The notes: generated by a model from the letters alone, not told the origin. Numbered from the stretch's first letter, positions 55,424 through 64,000 are shown. The stretch is 64,000 bases of DNA from Armatimonadota bacterium (GCA_016125185.1 WGMG01000006.1:930001-994000); one strand, 5' to 3'. A program made the numbers and translations.

Positions 55424-56638
55424 CTATTCAGCCAGCATCTCTTCGTAAATCTCGATCAGACGTTTGACGTGATTCTCCATCGTCGGAGGATTGGCCCAGA
55501 ATCGATCGTATGCGGCTCGGCTCATTCGATCCGCCGTCTCATCATCCAGAAGCCGCTTCATTTTGTCAGCAAGGTCATCCACATTGTGAGCTTGAAAGGC
55601 GAAGCCAGTTTCTCCTTCGACGATCTCATACTTCGTCGATGTACAGTCCGAGGCGATGACGGGAATCCCCCGTCCAAGAGCCTCGATCGGAGCCAGTGGA
55701 TTAACTTCATACCAAATCGATGTGATCGCCATGGCGCGGGCGTTTTTCATTTCGGCCAAAACCTGGTCGCCGCTGAGCCATCCAAGGAAAGTGGCCTTGT
55801 CGTAACCGATGTCCTTGACTGCCTGCATCAATGGTCCGTCGCCGAGAATCCGCACCTCGGCGCCGATTTTCTTCGCCGCCTCGACAAAAATCCTCGGATC
55901 CTTCTCGATGGAAAGCCGTCCAGAGAAGACGATGGCTCGATTCTTGGTTACATCGACGCGAGGCTCATGGACCGCCTGAATCGGATAGTGCATCATGTGC
56001 AGCTTCGCTCCCTGAGGCAGGTATTGGCCGAAGGCGTCGACGCTCTTTTGGCTGAACACTCCGAAGTGCCGAACCTTGCCCGGCATGCCCGCTTTGCCTC
56101 GCTGCACTCGCCAACGATACACTTCTGCCCACTTCGGTAGGATCGTGCGAGTGTCCGTGCAGTGGGTGCAAAGGCATTTCACACTTCCCGGCGTCAGGGT
56201 GCAAATGCGGTTGGTCTGCTTGTTGAAGAACTGCCCTTGCGGACAGGCGACATGGTAATCGTGGAAGGACGATAGGAGGTGGGCTCCGCTATCGAGCGCG
56301 GCATTGACGACACTCGGCGAGATACCGGTCTTCCATAGGTGGGTGTGAACGATGGTCTGCTTCGGGTCGCCAAGCTTGATGATCTCGGTCAGCTTGTCGT
56401 ACGCCTTTTGCAGATACGACATCTCGATCAGTCGCGGAATGTCCATCCGCGTCTTCGTCTCGCCGCAGTTATGGAACTGAATGCCCGGGACACTCGCAAA
56501 ATAGGGGTCCACCTCGGCAAAGCCGGAGAAGAAGTGGACTTCGTGCCCGAGTTTGGCGAGCCCTTCGGCCTGCAGAAGAGCGCATTTAGTTGCGCCTCCG
56601 CTGACCACCGCGTTATCGTTGGCGATAATGATCCGCAC
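55424..56638 (-). CDS. GT4-family glycosyltransferase
   Basis: 404 residues of GT-B fold. The N-terminal part has VVSGGATKCALLQAEGLAKLGHEVHFFSG. The C-terminal donor domain has IVFSGRLSIEKDPRIFVEAAKKIG, RILGDGPL and the E-x7-E segment EVNPLAPIEALGRGIPVIASD. A CPQGQFFNK...CLCTHCTD cysteine cluster near residues 130-160 might bind a metal, as in some teichoic/capsule glycosyltransferases. It begins three bases after galE, so both form an operon that probably serves exopolysaccharide or glycolipid synthesis with UDP-sugars. Acceptor unknown. Confidence 0.88.
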   Translation of the reverse strand: MRIIIANDNAVVSGGATKCALLQAEGLAKLGHEVHFFSGFAEVDPYFASVPGIQFHNCGETKTRMDIPRLIEMSYLQKAYDKLTEIIKLGDPKQTIVHTHLWKTGISPSVVNAALDSGAHLLSSFHDYHVACPQGQFFNKQTNRICTLTPGSVKCLCTHCTDTRTILPKWAEVYRWRVQRGKAGMPGKVRHFGVFSQKSVDAFGQYLPQGAKLHMMHYPIQAVHEPRVDVTKNRAIVFSGRLSIEKDPRIFVEAAKKIGAEVRILGDGPLMQAVKDIGYDKATFLGWLSGDQVLAEMKNARAMAITSIWYEVNPLAPIEALGRGIPVIASDCTSTKYEIVEGETGFAFQAHNVDDLADKMKRLLDDETADRMSRAAYDRFWANPPTMENHVKRLIEIYEEMLAE

Positions 56639-56641
56639 TCG

Positions 56642-57634
56642 TTAGACCCCCAACTCTGCGCGCTTGTTTTCCCAGGTCCACGCGGTGCGTAGGATCGTTT
56701 CGAGATCGCTGTACTTCGGCGTCCAATCGAGCAGGGAATTGGCGAGTTCAGGATTGGCGTACAGCGCAGGTGGGTCTCCCGCGCGGCGCTCTTGGTACTG
56801 GACGGGGACCTCGCGGCCCGTCACTTTTGCCGCCATATCGATGACTTCCTGAACCGAGTAGCCCTTACCGGAGCCGAGGTTGACCTTCGTGCTTTCGCCC
56901 CCGTTGATGAGATATTCCAGAGCTTTGACGTGTCCGCTAGCCAGGTCCTTTACGTGAACATAGTCTCGAATAGCGGTTCCGTCGGGAGTTTCGTAGTCGG
57001 TGCCAAAGACGCCGATGTGCGGACGTTTGCCGAGGATGGCTTGAAGAATGATCGGGATAAGGTGGGTCTCAGGATCATGGACCTCACCGATTTCTCCATC
57101 GGGGTCGGCACCACTGGCGTTAAAGTAGCGAAGCGCTACATAAGAGAGGTCGTACGCGCCCGAGTACCAGTGAAGGATTCGCTCGCCCATGTACTTCGTG
57201 TCGCCATAGGGGGAGATCGGTGCCTGCGGGTGCTTTTCGTCGAGCGGAACATACTGCGGAACGCCGTAGGTGGCGCAACTGCTGGAGAAAATGACCTTCT
57301 TGACGCCGCTGTCGATGCACGCACCGAGGAGTTGATCCATGGCCGTTACGTTGTTCTTGATGTACTTTCGGGGATTGGCGACCGACTCGCCGACATAGGC
57401 GTTGGCCGCAAAGTGCAGGATGCTTCCGATCGCGTGCTTCTTCAGGACCCCCGACACGAAATCGTAGTCGCCAGCGTCGCCTTGCTCGATGGGGCCGAAC
57501 TTGACGGCCCAATCGTGGCCTTCGGAGAGGTTGTCGAGGACGACTGGGTTAAATCCCGAGAGTTTAAGTTCTTTGCAGGTGTGGCTTCCGATATATCCTG
57601 CGCCGCCAACGACTAAAACGTTCTTGAAATCCAT
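56642..57634 (-). CDS. galE: UDP-glucose 4-epimerase
   Basis: 330 residues. The start at 57634 gives MDFKNVLVVGGAGYIGSHTCKEL with the NAD-binding GxxGxxG at residues 10-16; an in-frame start at 57724 adds unrelated residues. S-S-S-C-A-T-Y and YGDTKYMGE supply the Ser and YxxxK of the extended SDR active site. RYFNASGADPDGEIGEVHDPETHLIP is the GalE signature. It interconverts UDP-glucose and UDP-galactose in the cytoplasm. The GT4 gene follows with a three-base gap. A terminator-like hairpin separates it from the small membrane protein gene upstream. Confidence 0.93.
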   Translation of the reverse strand: MDFKNVLVVGGAGYIGSHTCKELKLSGFNPVVLDNLSEGHDWAVKFGPIEQGDAGDYDFVSGVLKKHAIGSILHFAANAYVGESVANPRKYIKNNVTAMDQLLGACIDSGVKKVIFSSSCATYGVPQYVPLDEKHPQAPISPYGDTKYMGERILHWYSGAYDLSYVALRYFNASGADPDGEIGEVHDPETHLIPIILQAILGKRPHIGVFGTDYETPDGTAIRDYVHVKDLASGHVKALEYLINGGESTKVNLGSGKGYSVQEVIDMAAKVTGREVPVQYQERRAGDPPALYANPELANSLLDWTPKYSDLETILRTAWTWENKRAELGV

Positions 57635-57734
57635 AACCGAGACCACGGTTAAGGTACCGCACATTTCAAGCCAGTGGCTCGACAGTGCGGGAGAACAGTG
57701 CAAGAGCAAGTTAAGATTTGGCAATATGGCCTAG

Positions 57735-57768
57735 AGCAGTGCGAGAAGGATTAGTTTCTCGCACTGCT
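57735..57768 (-). terminator. 13-base-pair terminator-like hairpin in nested inverted repeats
   Basis: AGCAGTGCGAGAA (57735-57747) and TTCTCGCACTGCT (57756-57768) pair perfectly. An outer pair AGAGCAAGT (57703-57711) and ACTTGCTCT (57775-57783) encloses them. It lies after the small membrane protein gene (stop at 57788) and before galE. Confidence 0.6.
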
Positions 57769-57787
57769 TTCTAGCACTTGCTCTAAA

Positions 57788-57988
57788 TTACGGAAGCGTC
57801 TTTCGCCCACCCATTAGGGGTTTGCCGCCTGCCGCGCGGTAGATCACGTAGCCGATGCCGCCCAGTATTGCGACTGGGATCAGCAAGCTCAGGACCATGT
57901 GCGTTGCGATCAGCACAAGCTTGTAGCCGACGTAGATCAAAAGAATGACTCCGATCAGCTTGAGGATATTTCGAGTTCCTTCAGACAT
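57788..57988 (-). CDS. Small two-helix membrane protein
   Basis: 66 residues with two hydrophobic helices (about 9-28 and 32-50) and a basic tail (RAAGGKPLMGGRKTLP). No family recognised, and no partner gene adjacent on the same strand except galE, from which a hairpin separates it. The tyrA gene is divergent, 123 bases away. It could be one of the many single-domain proteins that associate with membrane complexes. Confidence 0.55.
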   Translation of the reverse strand: MSEGTRNILKLIGVILLIYVGYKLVLIATHMVLSLLIPVAILGGIGYVIYRAAGGKPLMGGRKTLP

Positions 57989-58111
57989 TTGGTTTTGTTG
58001 CCTCTGCTGTGTATACGGACGATTAAGACGATCCGTTGAGAGCAGGTCTGTGGTCCTAATTAAATGCTATCATTTTATGTTCCCGATGAGCTTGCGAGAA
58101 GGTGTGTCCCC

Positions 58112-58927
58112 ATGCGAATAGGCATCGTTGGCACCGGTCTCATCGGTGCGTCCGTCGGCATGGCGCTCAAGACGCAAGGCCACCAGGTCTTCGGCCTCGA
58201 CACCAATTCTGAGCACATCAGCACCGCGCTTCGCCGCAACGCGATCGACCAAGCGGCCGACCTTGCCGAGATTTCTCAGCTCGATGTGGTGTTTATGTGC
58301 ATTTCCCCCAGCTTGCTCGTGCCGATCGCCGAGGAGGCATACGCGCAACGGGGCGAATTGACGATTTTCACCGATTGCGGTTCGACTAAAACCGAAGTGG
58401 CGGCCTGGGCGAAGGATAAGCCGATGTTCGTTCCCGGTCATCCGATGGCGGGCCACGAGAAAAGCGGTCCGGCCTACGCCACCAACTGGCTTTTCCGGGG
58501 GGCAAAGTGGATTCTCACGCCCAACGCTCAGACCGACAAGCACGCGGTCTCCGTCATCAAGGAGTTAGTTAAGGAAATGGAGGCGACTCCCGTCTGCATT
58601 CCGCCCGATACCCACGACCAGCAGGTCGGCATCCTCAGCCACCTTCCCCATGTGGTTGCGGCGTTGCTCATCGAGTCGCGCAACAGCGTTCCGAAGGCCG
58701 ACGTCAGCGGCGGATCATGGAAGGACCTCACGAGAGTTGCCGGCGTCGATCCGGGTTTATGGACGGACATTCTGATGTCGAATCGGCAAGAGCTGGTCAA
58801 AGTTTTGGCTGACTTTTCGTCGAACCTGAGCGGCGTCCAAGAAATGCTTGAGCAGGGCGACCGAGAGGCTTTGAATTCCTGGCTGAAGGACATTGTGAAG
58901 TGGAAGGCGAAGCAGAATGAATCTTAG
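58112..58927 (+). CDS. tyrA: Prephenate dehydrogenase
   Basis: 271 residues. The start at ATG 58112 gives MRIGIVGTGLIGASVGMAL with the NAD(P)-binding glycines at residues 7-13; 16 residues upstream of it in frame are unlike the family. The motif TDCGSTKTEV and HPMAGHEKSGP carry the active-site histidine region, and HLPHVVAALL follows. It oxidatively decarboxylates prephenate to 4-hydroxyphenylpyruvate on the way to tyrosine. No fused mutase or ACT domain. The aroA start lies within its last 11 bases. Confidence 0.9.
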   Translation: MRIGIVGTGLIGASVGMALKTQGHQVFGLDTNSEHISTALRRNAIDQAADLAEISQLDVVFMCISPSLLVPIAEEAYAQRGELTIFTDCGSTKTEVAAWAKDKPMFVPGHPMAGHEKSGPAYATNWLFRGAKWILTPNAQTDKHAVSVIKELVKEMEATPVCIPPDTHDQQVGILSHLPHVVAALLIESRNSVPKADVSGGSWKDLTRVAGVDPGLWTDILMSNRQELVKVLADFSSNLSGVQEMLEQGDREALNSWLKDIVKWKAKQNES

Positions 58928-60191
58928 TTTCTCAAGGATAGCGGCCATGCAGGGCGAGTTTCGTCCGCCGAGCGATAAGTCGCTAACCCACCGATCCTAC
59001 ATGTTTGCCGCCTTCGCCGATGGTCCGAGCGTCGTGCGTAATCCGCTGAGAGGCGAGGACTGCGAAAACACCCGCAATTGCATGATCGAGTTGGGGCTCC
59101 GCCATGAACAGTTGAGCCCAACCGAGTTTCGTCTCATCCCGTGCCGCGAGTGGACCCAACCAAGTCGCCCTCTGGATTGCGGCAATAGTGGAACTACCAT
59201 TCGCCTTCTTTCTGGTCTTGTCGCCTCCCGCCCGCTGGATGTGACGATGACGGGCGACGCCAGCCTGAATAAGCGCCCGATGAAGCGCATCGCAGAGCCG
59301 TTGCGACTGATGGGGGCCAACTTTGAGGGCGACACTCCACCGATCCGAATTCGAGGAGGCAACCTCAAGGCAATCGACTATGTCTCGCCGGTTGCCAGTG
59401 CGCAGGTGAAGAGTTGCACCCTTCTGGCTGGACTTCTTGCCGATGGAACGACAAGCGTGACCGAACCGAGCCTCAGCCGCGACCACACCGAGCGGATGCT
59501 GGCCGGGATGGGGGTTCAAGTGGTCCGAGATGGACTGAAGGTTTCGGTCAAAGGTGGACAAAATGCCTCCGCCTTTGAGTTCGACGTACCTGGTGACATC
59601 AGTAGCGCCGCGTTCTTCTTGGTTGCCGCCGCTCTGCTCAACGGCAGTCAGATCACGGCGACGAGCCTCGGCGTGAACCCGTCTCGCACCGGAATTCTCG
59701 ACGTCCTCCGGCAAGCAGGCGTGCCGTTCGAGTTGACGAACGAAAGGGAAGAGCTTGGCGAGCCGGTCGCCGATGTGACGGTTGGCACCGCCCCAATTCT
59801 GCGACCGTTCAAGATCGAAGGCGACCTCGTCCCGAGGCTGATCGACGAGATTCCGGTCCTTGCCGTCCTGGCCACTCAGTGCGAGGGGACCACGGTCATT
59901 CGTGATGCAAAAGAGATGCGCGTGAAGGAAAGCGACCGTATCGAATTGGTCGCCGACAATCTGCGGCGAATGGGCGCGAAGGTCGAGACGTTTGAAGATG
60001 GAATGGCAATTTCGGGTCCGACTCCGCTCAAAGGTGTGACGGTCGATTCCAAGCTCGACCATCGAATCGCGATGTCATTCGCCATCGCCGGGTGCATCGC
60101 CGATGGCACCACCGAGATCGTCGGGGCCGACAGCATTCGCACCAGCTTCCCCAATTTCGTCGAAGAACTCAATAGGTTGGCAATCTCCTAA
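58917..60191 (+). CDS. aroA: EPSP synthase (3-phosphoshikimate 1-carboxyvinyltransferase)
   Basis: 424 residues, normal length. It has SDKSLTHRSYMFAAFADG (shikimate-3-phosphate binding), CGNSGTTIRLLSGLVA, VSSAQVKS-type segment ASAQVKSCTLLAGL, and RVKESDR (RDAKEMRVKESDRIELV), all hallmarks of AroA. It joins phosphoenolpyruvate to shikimate 3-phosphate. The NAGT-x-x-R-type helix of class I enzymes reads CGNSGTTIRLL here. It overlaps tyrA by 11 bases and the cmk start by one base, so the three genes are one translationally linked unit. Confidence 0.93.
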   Translation: MNLSFSRIAAMQGEFRPPSDKSLTHRSYMFAAFADGPSVVRNPLRGEDCENTRNCMIELGLRHEQLSPTEFRLIPCREWTQPSRPLDCGNSGTTIRLLSGLVASRPLDVTMTGDASLNKRPMKRIAEPLRLMGANFEGDTPPIRIRGGNLKAIDYVSPVASAQVKSCTLLAGLLADGTTSVTEPSLSRDHTERMLAGMGVQVVRDGLKVSVKGGQNASAFEFDVPGDISSAAFFLVAAALLNGSQITATSLGVNPSRTGILDVLRQAGVPFELTNEREELGEPVADVTVGTAPILRPFKIEGDLVPRLIDEIPVLAVLATQCEGTTVIRDAKEMRVKESDRIELVADNLRRMGAKVETFEDGMAISGPTPLKGVTVDSKLDHRIAMSFAIAGCIADGTTEIVGADSIRTSFPNFVEELNRLAIS

Positions 60192-60868
60192 TGGACACGA
60201 GCAAAGTCGTCATCGCCATTGACGGACCGGCCGGAGCCGGAAAATCGACCGTCAGCAAAATTCTCTCAAAGTCGCTGGGCATCCGTTACCTGGACACCGG
60301 TGCAATGTACCGCGCCATCGCCTGGAAGGCGCTGCGCAATGGCTTGACAACGGACCAGGGTGAAGCCGCGGCCAAACTGCTCGACGAAACCGACATCGAC
60401 TTTGGCATCGGCGAGCCCCAGCCGGTCTTTGTGGACGGCACCGATGTCACCGCCGAAATCCGTACCGCCGAAATTGGAGAAGCCGCCAGCGCTATCAGCC
60501 AGCACACTCCGGTTCGCCAGCGCATGGTCGAACGTCAAAAGAAGCTGGTCGCCGAAGGTGGAGTGATCCTCGAAGGTCGAGATGTCACCACCGTCGTTGC
60601 CCCGAATGCGACTCTCAAGGTTTATTTGACCGCGAGCCTCGAAGAGCGCGCGAAACGACGCCTCGGCGAGTTCAAAGAGAAGGGCATGGATAGCTCGTTC
60701 ATCGATGTCCGCACCCAGATTCTCATGCGCGACCACCGCGACATCAGTCGGGAAGACAGCCCGCTGACCGTCGCGCCCGACGCCTGCGTGGTGGAGTCGG
60801 CTGAACATACGCCGAATGAGGTCGCAGAGATCATCGCCGACCTCCTGAAAAAGAAGCTCTCCGGGTAA
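60191..60868 (+). CDS. cmk: Cytidylate kinase
   Basis: 225 residues. The P-loop is GPAGAGKST (12-20); RYLDTGAMYRAIAWKAL and GRDVTTVVAPNATLKVYLTAS are cytidylate-kinase signatures, and the lid region has RRLGEFKEKGM...DHRDISREDSPLTVAPDACVV. It phosphorylates CMP and dCMP. The A of its ATG is the last base of the aroA stop codon. An aroA-cmk link is common in bacteria. An intergenic gap of 48 bases follows before dapA. Confidence 0.94.
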   Translation: MDTSKVVIAIDGPAGAGKSTVSKILSKSLGIRYLDTGAMYRAIAWKALRNGLTTDQGEAAAKLLDETDIDFGIGEPQPVFVDGTDVTAEIRTAEIGEAASAISQHTPVRQRMVERQKKLVAEGGVILEGRDVTTVVAPNATLKVYLTASLEERAKRRLGEFKEKGMDSSFIDVRTQILMRDHRDISREDSPLTVAPDACVVESAEHTPNEVAEIIADLLKKKLSG

Positions 60869-60916
60869 CCTTTAGGTCGTTGTCTAACCAAGTTTTAGGC
60901 ACACCCGAGAAACAAA

Positions 60917-61819
60917 ATGGGAAGTTATTTTGCACCCCGAGACTGGGGCACTCTGCTCACCGCGATGATCACGCCTTACAATTCCGATGGGGCCGTGAAC
61001 TTCAAAGAAGCGCGGCGAATCGCCGCCTTTTTGGTGGACGAGCAGAAAAACGATGGGATCGTTGTGAACGGCACGACCGGCGAGAGTCCAACAACCACCG
61101 AAGCAGAAAAACTGAAACTCATCGAAGAACTGCTGGACGAGGTCGGCGACCGAGCCGCCATCGTCGCCGGGTGCGGCACCTATAACACCGCCGAGTCGGT
61201 CCATATGACCAAAGAGGCGACGGCGCGCGGCGTTCACGGAATCATGATCGTGAGCCCCTATTACAACAAGCCGGGCCAGCGCGGTCTGTATGCGCACTAC
61301 AAGGCGTGCGCCGAGGCGACCGAGCTTCCGGTGTTGTTGTACAACATCATTCCTCGAAGTTCGATCAACCTCGACACGCTGACCTTGCTGGAGCTTGCCA
61401 AGATTCCCAATATCGTGGCGGTGAAGGAGGCGAGCGGCAATATCTCCCAGATTTCCGATGTGTGCGGGAGCGCGCCGTCCGGTTTCCGAATCTATAGCGG
61501 CGACGACGGACTCACAGTCCCAATCCTGAGCGTTGGTGGTCATGGAGTGGTCAGCGTGGCGGGCCACGTGGTCGGCAAGCAGATCAAAGAGATGGTTTCG
61601 GCTTTCGCCTCGAATCCGGCGAAAGCGTCGGCGATCCATCACCAAATCATGCCAGTCGTCAAAGCCTGCTTCTGCGCCCCCAATCCGGGTCCGGTCAAGT
61701 ACATGCTGACCAAGATGGGGTTTGACTGTGAGAGCATGCGGCTGCCGCTAGTCGAACTCGACGACAGCGAAAAGAAGACCTGCGATGCCGCACTAGCGAT
61801 CATCAAATCGCTAGGTTAG
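60917..61819 (+). CDS. dapA: 4-Hydroxy-tetrahydrodipicolinate synthase
   Basis: 300 residues of the DapA/NAL TIM-barrel family. The Schiff-base lysine is Lys170 in NIVAVKEASGN; Tyr142 and the GTTGESPT loop (52-59) complete the site. The usual YNVPxRT reads YNIIPRSS, with the proline shifted by one but the arginine kept in register. It condenses pyruvate and aspartate semialdehyde for lysine and diaminopimelate. The family also contains other aldolases, but the motif set supports DapA. The ribosome-binding site is weak. Two hairpins follow. Confidence 0.9.
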   Translation: MGSYFAPRDWGTLLTAMITPYNSDGAVNFKEARRIAAFLVDEQKNDGIVVNGTTGESPTTTEAEKLKLIEELLDEVGDRAAIVAGCGTYNTAESVHMTKEATARGVHGIMIVSPYYNKPGQRGLYAHYKACAEATELPVLLYNIIPRSSINLDTLTLLELAKIPNIVAVKEASGNISQISDVCGSAPSGFRIYSGDDGLTVPILSVGGHGVVSVAGHVVGKQIKEMVSAFASNPAKASAIHHQIMPVVKACFCAPNPGPVKYMLTKMGFDCESMRLPLVELDDSEKKTCDAALAIIKSLG

Positions 61820-61827
61820 GTTCATCA

Positions 61828-61912
61828 GTTACGCCGATGGACAATCGCCGTCGGCGTAACGACTCTCTCGGATCGCCATTACTGGCTTACCGGTCTCTCT
61901 CGCCAGAGAGAC
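61828..61912. terminator. Two hairpins between convergent dapA and fadN-like genes
   Basis: GTTACGCCGA (61828-61837) with TCGGCGTAAC (61851-61860), and GTCTCTCT-CGCC-AGAGAGAC (61893-61912). Both stems are perfect. Each probably serves one of the two converging transcripts. Confidence 0.6.
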
Positions 61913-61967
61913 ATCTGTTGTTGGTCGTGTATCTCGAACCGGGAGAGTAGACCTTTTAACGCGAACT

Positions 61968-64000
61968 CTAATTTCTCAGCGGCTTGCCGAATTCCAGCAT
62001 ATGCGTAATTCGCGCCTTCGTCTCTGGCCGCTGGCACAACTGAAGGAACCGCTCGACTTCGAGCCGAGGAAGGTCCTCGTACGACATGCTCTTTGCGAAG
62101 ATGAAGCGAATATGGTTGCCGACGAAGTCGTCATAGGTTGTCAGCGTTCCATCTTTCAGCTTCTTATTGACTTCCTCCTCGATCATGCCGTTCACGAACG
62201 GAGCCAACGATTTGAAGGCGATCTCTTCGCGCGGGGCCGCGGTCATGGCTAGTTCTTTCGCCTTCGTGATGAGCAGGTCGGGATGGAAGCAGACGACGTC
62301 GTCTTCCGTCAGGTAGCCGTTTACTTTTGCCTCAACCGCGTTGGAGAAGGTGGTTCCCTCGATGAGATTCAGGGCCGCCTCCTTTGCGATTTGAGGAGAA
62401 TGCTGACTTCGCAGACGCATCAGCGTGACGCCCCGACCGCCGGGCAGGAGTCCGACTTTTGCTTCGGGCAGACCGATGGTCGCATCCGACAAAGCCACAA
62501 CGCGGCGGCAGTTCATTGCCAATTCGAAGCCGCCGCCGAGGGCGTAGCCATGAACAGCGGCCACCACTGGCGAGTGTGAAAGCTTTTCACCAAGCCCTTG
62601 TAAGCGCTTCAGAGAATTCTCGATGCCGCGCCAGTTGCCGGTTTCGATGGCCTCCAGGAAGAAGTGCAAATCAAAGCCGACGGAAAACGCGCGACCCGAG
62701 TTGGACAACACGAATGGTCCTGGTCGACCTTCATCGAGGAATCGGTGAAGATCCTCAACACCGTGCGTTGTCACCACGCCCATTTTGCTTGAGAATTCGA
62801 TAGAGGACACGCCGTCGCCGAGGTCCCGAAGCAGGAGCGATCCATGCTCTTCTGTCACTGGGTACTCGGACAGGGATCGGTATTCAGGTTGCGACGGCAC
62901 CGGCTCCAGACCCGACTCGTCCACTCGCAATTGCTCGGAACCAATGTAGAACTGCTTGGGTGCGGGCAGAACGAGGTCGCTTCCGATGGCATCGGTGAGA
63001 CCAAACGGACCCAGTTCCCAACCGAACCCCCACTGCATCACGTGATCGAAATCGGCGACCGAATAGGAGATTTCCTTCTTCAGATAGTCCGCGTAGCGAA
63101 GAGTGGGCAAGAGGTAGAGGCGTAGGAATTCGCCAACCTCGTCTTTGGCGGCCAAGGCGGTGCGGATACGCTCGCCGATCGGCTTGCGGGCGTTCTCAGC
63201 CAGAGTTTTGTGCTCCTCCTTGAATTGCGGCCGGTAGGCGTTGGTTTGCAGGTCGAAAACCAATAGCTCCTGCCCAACACGCTGGTAGTAGCCCTTGCCA
63301 GCTTTGTTGCCCATGTGCCCCTCGCTGCGCAGGTATTGCATCGACTTCGGAGTCGCCAGGGTGCCGATGTAAGGATCGTTTGGACATCGAGCCATTTGGT
63401 TGGAGGCGATATCCTCCATGATGTCGAGGCCGACCATGTCATTGAGCCGAAAAGAGGCCGACTTGGGTCTTCCGAGAAATGGTCCAGTAATTTCGTCAAC
63501 CAATTCGATGGAAAGCTGTAGCTTTTCGGCGATGTGAATCGCATGGAACATGCTCCACATTCCAAATCGGTTGGCGATGAAGCCCGGTGTATCCTTGGCC
63601 CGAACCACTCGCTTGCCCACCCGCTTTTCGAGGAATTCCGTTACGACGGGAAGAAGGGCGGGATCGGTGGCGGGAGTATCGATCAGTTCAAGAAGTTTGA
63701 GGTACCGCGGCGGATTGAAGAAATGGGTGCCGAAGAAGCGGCTTTTGAACGAATCCGAGCGGTCCTCGAGCAGGAGTCCAAGCTCTAGTCCGCTGGTGTT
63801 GGTTGAGATGAGGGCATCGGGTGCCAGCAAAGGATCGAGCCTGGCGAAGAGGGCCTTTTTAAGATCCAATTTTTCGACAATCGCTTCGCAAACCCAGTCG
63901 GCTTCGCTCACCCATTCGAGATTCTTCTCGATGGAGCCCAGGCGAATGTTTTCGGCTGTTTGACGGATAAAAAAGTGGGGCGGGCGAACATTTTTTGCTT
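61968..64000 (-). CDS. FadN-type 3-hydroxyacyl-CoA dehydrogenase/enoyl-CoA hydratase, N-terminus beyond window
   Basis: 677 residues visible; the frame is open to the window edge and the NAD-binding start (GxGxxG) is missing, so the gene is cut by the window rather than broken. The dehydrogenase part has SEADWVCEAIVEKLDLKKALF, STNTSGLELGLLL, FFGTHFFNPPRYLKLLELI and RAKDTPGFIANRFG. An enoyl-CoA hydratase domain follows at the C-terminus (VVAAVHGYALGGGFELAMNCR; GLPEAKVGLLPGGRG). This order, dehydrogenase first, is that of FadN rather than FadB/FadJ. It catalyses two steps of fatty acid beta-oxidation. Partner thiolase and acyl-CoA dehydrogenase are not in the window. Confidence 0.9.
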   Translation of the reverse strand, partial: AKNVRPPHFFIRQTAENIRLGSIEKNLEWVSEADWVCEAIVEKLDLKKALFARLDPLLAPDALISTNTSGLELGLLLEDRSDSFKSRFFGTHFFNPPRYLKLLELIDTPATDPALLPVVTEFLEKRVGKRVVRAKDTPGFIANRFGMWSMFHAIHIAEKLQLSIELVDEITGPFLGRPKSASFRLNDMVGLDIMEDIASNQMARCPNDPYIGTLATPKSMQYLRSEGHMGNKAGKGYYQRVGQELLVFDLQTNAYRPQFKEEHKTLAENARKPIGERIRTALAAKDEVGEFLRLYLLPTLRYADYLKKEISYSVADFDHVMQWGFGWELGPFGLTDAIGSDLVLPAPKQFYIGSEQLRVDESGLEPVPSQPEYRSLSEYPVTEEHGSLLLRDLGDGVSSIEFSSKMGVVTTHGVEDLHRFLDEGRPGPFVLSNSGRAFSVGFDLHFFLEAIETGNWRGIENSLKRLQGLGEKLSHSPVVAAVHGYALGGGFELAMNCRRVVALSDATIGLPEAKVGLLPGGRGVTLMRLRSQHSPQIAKEAALNLIEGTTFSNAVEAKVNGYLTEDDVVCFHPDLLITKAKELAMTAAPREEIAFKSLAPFVNGMIEEEVNKKLKDGTLTTYDDFVGNHIRFIFAKSMSYEDLPRLEVERFLQLCQRPETKARITHMLEFGKPLRN

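Noticed and set aside
58983-60062. 359-codon minus-strand frame opposite aroA, and a 253-codon frame opposite dapA
   Set aside because: Both lie exactly opposite strongly recognised enzymes and have no ribosome-binding site or family motif.
1-64000. CRISPR array, transposase or insertion sequence, prophage, toxin-antitoxin or restriction system
   Set aside because: No regularly spaced repeats, no recognisable Cas, transposase, integrase, phage, toxin or restriction proteins were found.

Overview
The window reads as a chromosomal segment of a moderately GC-rich, Gram-negative-type bacterium. It has Sec, Tat and lipoprotein export signals and a PEP-CTERM surface protein. It also has a heme-bearing DUF1549/DUF1553 protein next to a DUF1501 protein, a tricorn-type protease, several DinB-fold proteins and a SARP-like regulator. 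This mix fits Armatimonadota, perhaps a Fimbriimonadales relative. That placement is an inference from gene content; Planctomycetota or Verrucomicrobiota are alternatives. Gene density is high, with many 1-4 base overlaps between neighbours and several tail-to-tail pairs that share stop-codon bases. No rRNA, CRISPR array, phage, transposase or insertion sequence was recognised.

Layout. 0-8.4 kb: small stand-alone enzymes (DUF2239, S10 peptidase, TauE plus DUF1634, two coupled DinB proteins, OsmC, methyltransferase plus ankyrin protein, GNAT) and two secreted NTF2-like proteins. 8.5-13.2 kb: the PSCyt/DUF1549/DUF1553 - DUF1501 - small membrane protein operon. 13.2-16.9 kb: an unknown gene with a consensus Shine-Dalgarno, DUF389 plus NhaP antiporter, and a LURP-one protein. 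17-22 kb: tricorn-like protease and an ArsR regulator, flanked by two copies of a roughly 210-230 base noncoding two-hairpin repeat. 22-38 kb: carbohydrate-related genes (GH3 with PA14 and discoidin domains, DUF2961/GH172, a five-bladed-propeller glycosidase, a secreted esterase), two APC-type permeases, a VWA protein and small enzymes. 38-48 kb: kinase-like, DinB, PEP-CTERM, methyltransferase, RibD-C and peptidase E genes, then a SARP-like regulator divergent from a large Tat lipoprotein. 48-51.4 kb: a visibly more AT-rich segment with a ClC channel and a MarR regulator around one large palindrome, ending at tRNA-Glu with a broken duplicate of its 3' end. 51.4-57 kb: DUF4272, AlkB, lipoprotein, penicillin acylase, glycosyltransferase and galE. 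58-64 kb: tyrA-aroA-cmk-dapA, then a FadN-type beta-oxidation gene cut by the window edge.

How the genes work together. Clear partnerships are TauE/DUF1634, the PSCyt/DUF1501 pair, DUF389/NhaP, ClC/MarR, the SARP-like regulator with its divergent lipoprotein, GT4/galE, and tyrA-aroA-cmk (aromatic amino-acid synthesis with a nucleotide kinase).

The most noteworthy noncoding signals are these: (i) the two-hairpin repeats with compensatory stem changes; (ii) TAGAAT boxes 5-8 bases before start codons that have no Shine-Dalgarno, suggesting leaderless mRNAs; (iii) 11-base-spaced direct repeats beside the SARP-like gene; (iv) perfect palindromes over the marR/clc and alkB starts; (v) a hairpin covering the osmC ribosome-binding site. 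I did not find a self-evident new multi-gene defence or mobile system.
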